NCBI GenBank assembly: GCA_905250115.1
Contig: CAJNOI010000255.1
Span: 1 to 64,000 of the forward strand
DNA: 64,000 nucleotides
Reading direction: 5' to 3'
Origin: Adineta steineri
Lineage: Eukaryota; Rotifera; Eurotatoria; Adinetida; Adinetidae
In this document: positions 11,651-23,267 of the stretch, piece after piece
How positions within the stretch are numbered: the stretch's first letter is position 1
How the letters are laid out: each line of letters begins with the position of its first letter
Notes under the pieces: model-generated
What the model saw: the letters and a program-made list of their open reading frames with translations, nothing else
Database searches by the model: none
What the model was told of the DNA's origin: nothing
Position numbers and translations under genes: made by a program

Positions 11651-14108
11651 TCACTTTAAATTAACAGATAATAGTTCATCATCAATTATTTGAACTCGAT
11701 TTGCAGATAAAAGTTCAATTCTATCATCATTTGGAAATAGATTATCTGATGGAAGTAATGGATCTGTTTCAAATAATGGTACATGTGGTCGATTAAAACG
11801 AGTATATAAAACTGTAGGTGTATTTGGTATATCATTAATAGTTACAGTTGTTGATGAACGATTTGTTCGACGAGCACCGACGATACTACTACGATTCGAA
11901 CGTGATTTACGATTTTGTCGAATTTGCCAAATAAGTAAACTAAATCCTGTGAATAATAAAATTAATCCTAATATCGGACCAGTAAGAATTAAAATTAATG
12001 GTTGATATTTTGAATGTTTTCGGATAGTTTGTATTGATACATTATTATAAGATTGAAAATCAACTCCTGTTTCATTATTAACAAGATCTTCGTCAGCTAT
12101 TATAGAAAAATTAGTTGTATCATTTTCATTAATAGAAGATATAATTGTTTTATTTGTTGAATTGAATAAAATAATTTCTGTTGTTGTTGTTGTTGTTTCG
12201 ATTGTTGAGTCATTTACTATAGAAATTGTTTGATTAATCGATATTATTTTTGTTCGAATTGGTTCAGTTTGACAAACAGGATATCCACCATTACTACATC
12301 GATGCAGAACTACGAAGCCACCTGCTGAACGTTGAAAATAACGTAAAAAACATTCTTTTGGATCATTTTTATCACCAATAAGTAATCGTAATGAATTTCT
12401 TTTATTTAAATCATATTTTGATTGAATAGATAATTGTTTTTCTAATATATAATAAAAGAATTCAAGTAAAATATCACTAAATGTTCGACCAAGAAATTTT
12501 GTTACATTTATATTTCCACGTTCCTGCGAATCAAATTTAACAAGTGTACTATTGATACTTTGATTATAACATAAACGTTCACTATCTAGTGTATTATAAA
12601 CAAATGATGTATGAATATAATAACATATTTTATTAAATAAGACAAAATTTTCTGGACAAGATAAAATTTCATTAATAGTAGATGTTTCAGTTTGATTATG
12701 TCTAAATTTAAGATACTTAATTGTTAATGTATGATCTCATAATATTATCGTAGAAATTAGTTTAATTGATTTAGACAATATTTTCAATTAGTCTTATGTT
12801 CGAAACTCACCACCGGCTATTTTTCCAAAATGATGATACACCGAGTCTGAGAAATATTTTCTATGATATTTTAAAAATATATCAAAAAAATCTACACAAC
12901 TGATCTTATCTGATTGGAAAAAATATATTTACATACATTATTTGAAAATCTTCTTCATATGAACTTGTTGATTGAAAAGGTTTTTGTGCACATAAAATAT
13001 AAGCAGGTGTATATACATTTGAACATGAAATAAGTTCATATGAAATATTATTTGAACTTGTTCTCATAATTGAAATACAAAGTTCATTTGATATTAATGT
13101 TAAATTATTATATTGAAATAAATCATTAAAAATATATGTCGAATTTCTATCAATTGAAAGTATTATTTTTGTATATGTTATCCACGATGATTGAATGAAA
13201 TAATTCCATTGTTCAAATGTTTTGATAATTAATGGTAAACATTTATAATTTGAATATAATATTGAAATATTTGTTGGTGTATGAATTAATATTGATTTCA
13301 AACACATATTAAATATTCTATCAAATATAAGTGAAATCATATCAGTTGATAAACAATAATGATGTACATCGATTTTAATTAAACTATTGGAATTTACCTC
13401 ATATGAATATTTTCTACATGAATTTATAAACCCTTGACATATATTAGGAAGAAATGAACAATGTATTAATGGTTTTCGTATTGCAATTATTTTTGTTTTT
13501 TGAAAATATTTTATTGGTAAACAATAACAAGATTTTTTACGTGAAAGAAAATATGAAAAATGATTGGTTACAGGAATTGTTTCACAATGTTTTCGACATG
13601 AATCAAGTGCTTGAATAAAATTCATATTAATTAATTTGATATTAGCTTGAATTGTTTCTAAACTATCTAAATAATAACAACCATCAAATGACCAATCATC
13701 ACTTCGTTGTGATAATAATGTTGGTAATAAATAAATATTTTCAGTTAATGAATATATTTGTATATCATTTGATGTACAATTATTTATTGAAGAAAATTCA
13801 CCTAAATATCTGTTGAATTCATAGGGTTTATTTATTGTATATAAACATATACAATTTGTTTGATTATTTGAAAGTAAAATTGTCCATTGTCGACAAAGAC
13901 GAAAACATAATTCAATAGTCATATGTGAACTTGATAATGTTTGATATGGTAATAAATGATTTTCTTGAATATTATTAACAAGAAATTGTTTATCAGATCT
14001 TAAAATTAAACAACCAATTTGAGAATATTTCGATATAGTTAAATCTTCTTGATTACTTAATGAACTTACAGAATACACAGAATAAAGAAATAATAATAAG
14101 AAGAACAT
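11651..14108 (-). CDS. Single-pass membrane protein with WSC-like and C-type-lectin-like cysteine modules
   Basis: Three exons (14108-12937, 12899-12811, 12735-11651) join in frame to about 781 residues. I start at the ATG giving the hydrophobic leader MFFLLLFLYSVYSVSS; an in-frame ATG 27 codons upstream would put a basic stretch in front of it. The ectodomain has many N-glycosylation sites and cysteine modules: an early ELCFRLCRQW ... CICLY block resembling WSC domains, and a later CPENFVLFNKICYY ... LCYNQS ... LVKFDSQ block resembling the start of a C-type lectin fold. A Thr-rich stalk leads to a TM helix (LILILTGPILGLILLFTGFSLLIW), then a basic cytoplasmic tail of about 80 residues. This is probably a cell-surface recognition or adhesion protein; the module calls are by pattern only and the ligand is unknown. 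Confidence 0.7.
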
Positions 14109-14458
14109 GATTAATATGTGTGTTTTAGTTTTCTTTTTATTGAAATGAATATAAATGAAAAAGATTTTTTCAAAAGTATTAGATTTCAATATAAGAGAAC
14201 AGTTGTTTTAGAAAATATTATATTTCATAACTATTTCTTTAATATTTATAATTATTCATTCTTATCTATTCAAATCAATAGTATTTACATCATATAGAGT
14301 TGAACTATAAATTATATAGAAATTGTTTTCTAATTTATTGAATAGTTGGTATTCTCTTGTGTGTTTTTAGAAAGACTAAAATTTGATAATTCAGCAATAA
14401 TTGAAACTAAAAATAAATATTATATAGCAAGGGTAATGAAAGACCATATGTAAAAGAA

Positions 14459-14521
14459 CGGGTGTGGGCATGTCTGTATAGTATAAGAAAAGAATGACTT
14501 ACACACCCATACCCACACCCG
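14459..14521. repeat. Short GT-rich inverted-repeat element
   Basis: The left end CGGGTGTGGGCATG is the near reverse complement of the right end CATACCCACACCCG, separated by about 35 bp. It is the cleanest member of the GGGTGTGG family in this window. Confidence 0.6.
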
Positions 14522-14570
14522 CCATCTAAAGCTAAAAATACTTTGATCAAACAGTAATTTTTCTGTTACT

Positions 14571-15385
14571 AAAGGGGGTGATCGAAAAATCGTCACTTTT
14601 TCCGCACTCTAGAAATGTCATAATACGAAAGTCCTTATCACCTAGACCTGATCCTTTTCTTGCCGTGTTTGCCGTAGGGAGGTATCTGGGTCTCAGTAGG
14701 GTAGTTCCATGGGGTTCCAAACACAAATACACAAAGTATTCAGAAAATTTTCTTTTCCCCCAAACTTTGTAGAGTTTTTTTTGTTGATCATTTTCGTATA
14801 AGGAAGTTTTGAATTCTATTGAAAAATGACGACGCTATCATCAAAATAAAATACGGTAAAATAGTTTAAATCCCATTTTCCTTATAAAATATAGAAAAAG
14901 GTCGAGTCTCTAATCTTGAACGGACTATAGTCTCAAGAAATATGACATAGTAGGTCTTGTAGAGAAAACTGTGCTCTTTAAAACCTACTATGTTATATTT
15001 CTTGAGAATATAGTCGGTTCAAAATTAGAGACTCGACTTTTTCCTATATTTTATAAGGAAAAATATGGGATTTTAAGCTATTTTACTATGTTTTTTATTT
15101 TGATGATAGCGTCATTATTTCTCAATAGAGTCCAAAACTTTCTGATATGAAAATGATCAGTGAAAGAAGCTCTACAAAGTTTGAGGGGAAAGAAAATTTT
15201 CAGATAAAATTTTCTGAATACTCTGTGTTTGACATCCCACGGAACTACTCAATACTAGACTCAGGTACTTCCCTATGGGAATCGCTGAAAAAAAAGAATC
15301 AGATCTGGGATCTAAGTGATAAAGATTTTCGCATTATGACATTTTTAGAGTGCGGAAAAAGTGACGATTTTCGATCACCCCCTTT
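14571..15385. mobile_element. 815-bp foldback (long inverted repeat) element
   Basis: The left arm 14571-14955 and right arm 14983-15385 are inverted copies separated by a spacer of only about 27 bp. Ends read AAAGGGGGTGATCGAAAA. Further matching blocks include TTTTTCCGCACTCTA, CTCAAGAAATATGACATAG and the TATAAAATATAG region. The arms differ by scattered substitutions and small indels, so the copy is not brand new. There is no transposase gene; small open frames inside are mirror images of one another. No exact target-site duplication is obvious. It is consistent with a foldback or long-TIR MITE, and would form a double-stranded RNA if transcribed. Confidence 0.85.
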
Positions 15386-15865
15386 GTTCTTGCTCAAATA
15401 TATATTTATTATTGCAGTTTCATCAATTCATTATTATCCATTGCGTAATACATAATTGCTGAAAAATATTTTTTATTGTTCAAGAATTATTGCTAATTCG
15501 TATTTTTAATTACCACTCACTTCAATTTTTAAATTGCCCAAATAAATACTAGTCGTTTCTTATTATGTGATTATTATGACGATCAGTTTATATATTTCAC
15601 GACATTTCAACAGATATTTTTTCTCCACAATAATAAGCATATTGAACTTATATACCAAAAATGAATAATTGTATAAAATATTATATGTTTATCGTAAGAA
15701 ACTGAATAATAATCAATAGCGTCGTCTTACGGCTAGGAATTACAATGGTAAATCTAATCAACCAATCGAATTTACTATTGTTTCTGTTGATCTTCTAACA
15801 GATACATGCAAACAAATCAGCACGATTTTATAGTAGATGTTAACAGAAAACTATGAAATTCAATA
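15386..15865. other. Intergenic between foldback element and parkin
   Basis: AT-rich spacer. I looked here for missing upstream exons of the parkin gene (ubiquitin-like or RING0 domains) and found none. Confidence 0.5.
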
Positions 15866-16862
15866 ATGACTAATCAAATAAGTTCTATACCTGACGTACA
15901 TCTATCATCAATAATAAAAGCAAATAAAACTGAATATGAATGTTGTATATGTTTAAATAAAAAGTAATTAATTTTTCTATATTGAAATATTTATTATTAT
16001 TTTTTTTTTCAAAGAGATTTAATTATTGTATTTGATTGTAATCATCATGTATGTCTATCATGTTTTAAAGAATATGCTATAACAAAATTAAATAGTCGTC
16101 AATTTAAACTTGATTCAAATATTGGATATAGCCTTGGATGTCCAGATGGTTGTCCAAATACACTTCTTCGTGATTTACATATTTTTCGTTTAATGGATAA
16201 GTCAAATGTATATATATATTTGGAATATATTTATTTATATTTATCTATCTATATCTGTATATATAGTATGAACGATATAAAATATTTGGTGCAGAAGAAT
16301 ATGTATTTAATCATCAAGGAGTTATTTGTCCAATGCCATCATGTGGCTGTGGATTGATTCTTGATGAAAGCAATTTAAAAATAATTTGTCCATTACCACT
16401 TGGTTGTGGAGTATGATGAAGATATATTTTATATGAATTTAATTTTATGTTTATTTTCTTCTAGAAAACATTTTGTCGAAATTGTAAAACACTTTGGGAA
16501 GATGATACAGTTCAAGTTTGTTTATGTCAAGATGATAATAAAAATGATGATAATCGACCATATTCAGTAAAAATAATTTGAAAGAAGAATGAATAAATTT
16601 AATATGTATGTTTTTTGTAGTTTTGGAATTATTTATTTAATTATCAACGTGAAACATCATCAGTACTTGTAAAAAAATGTCCGAGATGTTCTGTAAAAAT
16701 TGAGAAAGATGGTGAGTTAATCTATAGAATTGATATAAAAATTTTCTTATAACATATATAGGTGGTTGTAATGCAATATCTTGTACTCATTGTGGTATGA
16801 CATGGTGTTGGATTTGTGAAATGGAATTTCGTACTGATTGTATTCAATCTCATTGGTTTTAA
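15866..16862 (+). CDS. PRKN-like: Parkin-type RBR E3 ubiquitin ligase lacking Ubl and RING0
   Basis: Six exons (15866-15963, 16015-16207, 16267-16410, 16465-16566, 16621-16711, 16762-16862) join to 242 residues. The order is RING1 (CCICLNKK ... FDCNHHVCLSCF ... GYSLGCPDGCPN), in-between-RING (GVICPMPSCGCGL ... CRNCKTLW) and RING2 (KKCPRCSVKIEKDGGCNAISCTHC). RING2 includes the GGCNAIS cysteine that carries the thioester in RBR ligases. The final residues QSHWF match the parkin C-terminus. Parkin proper is about 465 aa, with an N-terminal ubiquitin-like domain and RING0 that hold it inactive until PINK1 acts. Here the ATG is followed by only about 25 residues before RING1, and an in-frame TGA lies 10 bases upstream, so those domains are absent from this gene as read. 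The linker before RING2 keeps a Trp (FWNYLF), as in the parkin REP region. Confidence 0.85.
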
Positions 16863-18087
16863 TTTTCTTATTTTTTTTTTGCAAATAAATTATTATTTTG
16901 TACATTTATATTAATATTTAGATATAGAATACTGAGAAAGTATTGATTTTTATCTCTTAGAACGAATGATTATCATTTATTGTAATCAATAATAAGACAC
17001 GCAGCTGTTCGTCTTATTGACAGAGAAAGATTTGTTGTTTGCTTTCATGTATTTATGTTTGATAGTCAAAGATATAGCATAAGATTTATACAGTTATTTG
17101 CATTATCTCATTAATTTTTCGGTTGAATAAAAAAAATACGACGACGTTTGTTGTACGGCAGTTAGATATTAATGGGTACAAATAAGAAAATAACAATTTT
17201 GATAAATACAAGATGATAAAAAGACCATAAATGTCTCCTAGTAATGATGATTCATTGAATATCGCCCCATGAAATATACAAATCATATGTATATTATCAT
17301 TTGATATAGATAACTGTGTAACATTCTTATTATGTATTACATAAAAATATATGCGATTTAACGAGAAATAATATTATCTTAAACTTTCCAGAAATGATAT
17401 TTGTTTTTTTGTCTATTAACAGATTTATGATTGGTAGACGACTGATATTAGAAAAAGAATAAGTAATGAAAGAGCGGAAAAGAAAGAAAGCAAAAAAAGA
17501 CGATTGAAAGTTTCAAAAAAAAAAGAATCTTTATTTTGTAACAACACTATGATCAATTGATTATTCTCATCGGCAAACATTGCCTTTACAATATTTGCAT
17601 GACTAATTTACTCAATAAGCTATATGCACGAAGGAATGCTGTTTCTTTTTCGGCGGTTTTTTTTGGAATTGTCATCACTCGTTCTTTTTCTGCCTATCTT
17701 TCTTTTCTTGCTATCAATACTTTGGTCGATGACAAGAACGCCTTTCATCTCTCTTTCTTTAGAATTTATCTGGTTTCTCTCTCTCCTTTTTCCTTCTTCT
17801 TCTTGTTCGCCTTCTTCTTATTCTTCTTTCTTCTTCTTGTTCGGTTCTATTTCTTCTAGGATATATGTCTTCGCTTCATTTTAACTATCCTATTTCTTTC
17901 TTCGATCCAAGAACTTCTAAAGGAAATGGAAAGAAAAAAAAGAGCATGACTACTGCCAAACTGATCATTATCAATTGTTCAGATTTATAATGTGTAAGAA
18001 GAATTACGAGGTCATGACCACAGCTGGATTCATCAAGACACAAATGACACCATTCATTATCCAAATATCGTTGCGAAATTATACCAG
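16863..18087. other. Intergenic with a pyrimidine-rich tract
   Basis: No gene is recognised. A CT-rich tract (about 17745-17855) gives long but meaningless Phe/Leu/Ser-rich frames. This is presumably the 3' end of parkin and the promoter of the receptor gene. Confidence 0.5.
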
Positions 18088-20768
18088 ATGAAGCCTTATT
18101 TTTCATATTCATTCATTTTACTTAATATTACATTTACATTTGGTAATTTAATAATCAAAGAATAACAAAAAATTTGATTTTTTCTTCTTATAGTCCATAG
18201 TAGTGATAAAACGAATGAACTTTATCATTATTTAATGAACAATTATAATAAAAATGTTCGTCCAGTAAGAAATAATTCTGATATTGTTACCGTCAAACTT
18301 GGTCTCAAACTTATACAAATAGCTGATGTTGTATGTATATATTATACTCAATCGTCCTATTTTTCTCTTCTACGTTTATATATACATTATATAATTGAGT
18401 TACTAGAAAAGGATAAGAAATAATTTACATATATACACTTGTTTCCACTCCGAACTGAATGAAATGTAAATATAGAAAAAAAAAAGATGATGCCGATATA
18501 TATATATATATACACATATGTATACATCTATCTATATATATATATATGTGTGTGTGTATAACCTAAATAAAGTATCGAGTAAAAGGAATAAAGAAACACA
18601 TCTGTTGCTAGATAACTGAGTGCTGATATGATTACTGATGGTAATAGGTATTTTTCATAATATAAGAAAAGCAAAAGGGCAATTGTTATATATTTATCAA
18701 TGTCATTTAGGACGAAAAAAATCAAATAATGCAAACACATGTCTATGTACTTCATGTAAGTCGATTTGGATATATTTTTTTCTCAAAATGAGTAATCTAA
18801 TATATATATATATACTATTAAGGAATGGCAAGATTTTAGTTTTATATGGTCACCAGAAGATTTTGGTGGTGTAGAATATATTCAAATGCCCAGTGATTTA
18901 ATATGGAAACCTGATCTTGTTCTTTATAATAGTAAATATAATTTATATATAAAAATGTATATTTTATTTGTTTTTTTCAATCTTAGATGCTGATGGTGAT
19001 TATCAAATAACTACAAGATCCAAAGCACAAATTCGATATGATGGAACTGTTAAATGGAATCCTCCAATGATCTATAAATCTTATTGTTCTATTGATATTG
19101 AATTTTATCCATTTGATATACAAAATTGTACACTGAAATTTGGTACATGGACATATCATGTAATATAATTTTCAGAAAAAAAATATATAAACTAAGTTTT
19201 TTTTTTGTGTTAGGGTTTACTTGTTAATTTACAATTTTTAACAAATAATGAATCTTCTGTTCTTGAACGTGGTTGGGATCTTGAAGATTATACTCCATCC
19301 ATTGAATGGGAAATCACAAGTAAAATTTTTGAAATAGAAAAACAAACTTGTTATTTCATTCTCTCTCTCTCGTTTTTAAAGATCTTCGAGCTATTCGACA
19401 TGAAATAGTATATGCATGTTGTGTTGAAGTTTATCTTGATTTAACATTTACATGTATTGTCCAACGAAAACCATTATTTTATATAGTTAATTTAATCATA
19501 CCATGTTTTAATATATCTGTTCTTGCTGTACTTGTTTTTCTTTTACCATCTGATAGTAAAAAAAAAATTACATTATCAATATCAATTCTTGTTGCTCTAC
19601 TTGTGTTTTATTTATTACTTATTGAACTTATTCCACCGACATCAGTTGTTATCCCATTACTTGGTAAATATTTATTATTTACACTTGTTATTGTTAATTT
19701 ATCAATTATAATAACAATAATAACGCTTAATATACATTTTCGTCGTTATCCAACAACACATATGTCACCATTTATAAGAAATATTCTTTTAATTTATTTA
19801 CCAAAATTATTATTTATGGAACGACCACCTATGCCACCACGATATGTATATGTTCGAGCAAAAGCATATGAAAATAATATTGAAAATAAATCTTTAACAT
19901 TTCCATGGAAAGATGAACAACGAAGATCTATTGCTCGAAAAACAGCTGATCATATTGCATATATTGCTGAACAAATTGAAAATGCTCAAAATGAAAAAGA
20001 AGTAAGTTTTATTCTAATTATATCTTACACACTCCCCGACACAGAGGAAAGAAAAACATCAATCAAGAAATCTTCGAACGAGAATATTGACATGCATGTT
20101 ATGAAGATTAACTAACCGTTGATTATTATATAATCGTCTGTTCTCTTATCGAAAGACGTTTACTCATGTGAAAAAATCATCAATTAGAAATAGATTACGC
20201 GCAATAAGATACTGACGAGAGATGTAATAAGTATTTACAAGCTATTGATTCAATATCTCAGTTACAAGTAGATTTCAGGAAAACTAAAAAAATAAGATTT
20301 TTTTCCCCCCCGATATAGATTTGATTGTATCGCAGTATGGAAGAAACAAAAGAACGAATGTTTTTAACATTACTATAACCTCATTAAGAACTAGAAACGA
20401 TTATGTACCTTTGTCATTAATCATTTTGACAGGAAATCTATATTTATGTCAAAATTTCGAATAGGAATCTTATGAGTCATAGAAGAAATGGTTAAATAAT
20501 TTATATCTTTTATATTTAGATTGTTGAAGAATGGCGTTTTATTGCTTTAATTCTTGATCGTCTATTTTTAATAATATTCGTATCTGTTAGTCTAATTGGT
20601 ACATTTTTATCATTACGAACAGCTCCATCATCACATAAAGCTACTCCTGTTGATCCACTTTGTTATTTATATTATCCACCTATTAATGATTCACAATGGA
20701 TAAAAAAATGTGGTACTGATCATTTAAATAATATGTCAAATCGAAATTTAGTTTCAAATATTCCTTAA
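18088..20768 (+). CDS. Nicotinic acetylcholine receptor alpha-type subunit
   Basis: Eight exons (18088-18142, 18194-18330, 18711-18755, 18823-18931, 18987-19159, 19214-19319, 19382-20001, 20520-20768) join to about 497 residues. Exon 1 supplies a signal peptide ([18 protein letters not shown]). The ligand-binding domain follows, with [11 protein letters not shown], the signature Cys-loop [15 protein letters not shown] (13 residues between cysteines) and the vicinal cysteine pair YACCVEVY that defines alpha subunits. TM1-TM3 run from [12 protein letters not shown] through [18 protein letters not shown] to [20 protein letters not shown]. The cytoplasmic loop is short, and TM4 ([21 protein letters not shown]) is in the last exon. 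In place of the usual GEK before TM2 the protein has KKK, so the intermediate-ring glutamate is a lysine (see findings). It is predicted to be a postsynaptic or chemosensory ligand-gated channel subunit. Introns 2 and 7 are the long ones. Confidence 0.88.
18499..18558. repeat. TA/TG microsatellite in receptor intron 2
   Basis: Runs of TATATA, CTATCTATATATA and TGTGTGTGTG in the second intron of the receptor gene. A simple dinucleotide repeat with no sign of function. Confidence 0.8.
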
Positions 20769-20958
20769 TAAGACAAAGTTTTCTTCTTTAAAACAACAAA
20801 TAAGACAAAAAAGAAAGACATCTGAGTTTTTATCAAATAAAGAGACATATACATACAAACACTGTTACAAATACAACCGGTTAAATGAATATAAAAACAA
20901 AAAAATGGAGTTTTATATATACTGTTCTTTATTGAAATGAATTATAAATCTCATGTTA

Positions 20959-23267
20959 TTATTCATCGACAATAATATTATTATTTGATCTACCATCCAA
21001 ATTCTGAAACAAAAGAAAAAAAGAAATTTATTAATTGCTAATTATTAATCTTACAATATTGTGTTCATTAAGATAAACTCTTGAAAAAAAAGCTGGATAT
21101 TCGATATTTTTTGGCATTTCATTTCTTATTTGTTCTTGTATGATAGTATTTAATTTTCTTAATGTTGGTAATAAAAACATTACTGTATAAAAATCTCGAT
21201 TTTTTTCTCCACGTTTACAATCCATATAATCAGATAATAGAATTGTTAATTGCGTTTGAGTAGAATCAATTAATAAAAAATCATTAAGATAAGTATTACC
21301 TGTAGATACGAGAAGTAAGGAAAGTAATAATGAAAATTCTTTTTCATCTAATTTTAATGATGATATATAAATTTGAATTTTTTCTATATCAGAATAATTT
21401 GTTTTAATAAAAGGAAATAATTTTTCAAATTCATTATTTAATTTTTCATCAATTGTATTAAAATAATTGAATAGAAAACAATTATTTAAACGTTGTAAAC
21501 ATACAATAATTAAACTATGAATACTTGATTTAACTAATTGAACTTGATCAGTTACATTTTGTAAATTCATAAAACCAGGAATACGTGTAGCAAATTTAAC
21601 TGTACGATTTGCATAATTTTTAAATTGATTCATACAAGATAACCAAGGTGTACTATTACTTTGACATATAGGTATATTCTACAAAATAATATAAATAAGA
21701 AATCAATTTTTTTCTCGGTTTTTTATTTTACTTCGAGTGTTTCTTTGTATGCTTTATGAATAGTTAAAATTAATTCTTTACTTTGATGATCTAATTGATC
21801 TTCGTAATCAATTATTGTCCATGTAGATAGTGTTACTAAATACATAAAATATATGACATTACGTTATGTGGGGGTAATGAATGAGAAGAATACATCCACC
21901 TACACCAGAGATGGAGCCGGTACCGGTCCGTACTTTAGACCGGTAACTCTACCGGTTTCTTATCGCCCAATTTTCTACTAAAAACTTATTTTTCTTCCGA
22001 AAATGTATTTGTACCCCCCTCAGGGGGATAAAATATGAACGTTATTGGCAGTCAAAGCCAGTATAACATCCGTTCAAGTCGGATCGAGTTAACGACTTCT
22101 ACACTACTGAAGTATTGTTGATTTAATGAAATCCTTGTTACATATCTTCTTCTTTTTAATATTTGAAAAATAATTTAACTAAAAACTTACGTTCACTTTC
22201 TGAATCACTTGATTCACTAACTGTTCGTTTTTTATTTGATCGTTTATTTCGTACAGTTGTAGGCATTGTTTGAATCATTTGATGGATCATTGTAGTATTC
22301 GAAATTTGATCATTTCGTTGAAGCATCATACCTTAAATTAAGAATTTAAAATAGAATAAATATAATAATATTGAAATTTATACGAACGCATATGATGTTT
22401 AAATAAATTACTTTGACGTCCAATTCGACTTCCTAACAAAATTTATCAATAATTTTCTTCTAAACTACAACTAGATAATATCAATTACCTTCAACAGACA
22501 TGCCAACTTTAATACAACGTTGAAATCGACAATAACGACAACCATTTCTTGTCGATGCATTTATTTCACATGTACCATTATCCATACATTTATAACGACT
22601 TGGTGCTCTTTCTTTAATACTTCTTCGAAAAAAACCCTATAAATACAAAATTTAAAAAAACACCTGTTGTTAAAAACATGTAAGACTTACTTTGCAACCT
22701 TCGCAAGTGATCGCGCCTATATATATCAATAAATCAAATATATCCTAAAAAATAAATCCTAATTTCCTACCAAAATGAATTCCACTAGAAGGTGCTTGAC
22801 AAACATAACAAGATATTTGAGCAAATATATCAGCTACACGTGGTGTTTGTTGTATTTCTGGACCTTCTAAAATTATTATTCCTATGAATAAATAATTAAA
22901 ATAAAACATATTACACTAACCTTTAACAGTCATTCCAATTAATTTACATTTTTGAAATCGACAATATTGACATTGTGTTCGAGTATTTCTTGTTATCATA
23001 CATTCTTTATTTCTTACACATTTATATTTTAAATCTTCACCATTTATAGATCGAAGAAAAAATTTCTAATTTTACTTCTCGATATTCAATATTTCAATAT
23101 AGATATTTATTCTTACTTTGCAAGCCTCACATGTAATCGCAGCACAATGAAGACCAGATGATTGCTCACCACAGACTTGACATGGTTCAAATCGTGCTTC
23201 AAGTAAAATAGATAAAGGATCTGTAAAAACATCAGCTGAATGAGATCCATTTGTTAAATCAGTATAA
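20959..23267 (-). CDS. Nuclear receptor with two tandem DNA-binding domains (2DBD-NR), 5' end unresolved
   Basis: Ten exons (23267-23117, 23065-22921, 22866-22771, 22716-22691, 22636-22489, 22432-22388, 22331-22191, 21835-21732, 21678-21055, 21003-20959) join in frame to at least 507 residues. The first zinc-finger domain is CQVCGEQSSGLHCAAITCEACK followed by KFFLRS, then a second finger ending CQYCRFQKCKLIGM. About 40 residues later comes a second complete domain, CYVCQAPSSGIHFGAITCEGCK then GFFRRS, ending CRYCRFQRCIKVGM. P-boxes are therefore CEACK and CEGCK. After an Arg/Lys/Ser hinge, the C-terminal 240 residues are mostly helical and fit a diverged ligand-binding domain. Two-DBD receptors are known from flatworms, molluscs and Daphnia with this same P-box pair. 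The first exon shown begins at an acceptor (TTTTAG) in phase 2, so an upstream start exon is missing from my model. Confidence 0.85.
21898..21975. mobile_element. hAT-like terminal fragment in nuclear receptor intron
   Basis: The sequence starting CAGAGATGGAGCCGGTACCGG, followed by GGACCGG-type and ACCGGTTTC motifs, resembles the CAGAGNTGG... CCGGTACCGG ends of hAT-superfamily elements. It sits in the long intron between 21835 and 22191. I cannot find a clean matching second end, so this may be a fragment. Confidence 0.35.

Noticed and set aside
17557-17884. Long Phe/Leu/Ser-rich frames of 86-100 codons
   Set aside because: Produced by a CT-rich tract; two overlapping frames are equally open and neither has a domain.
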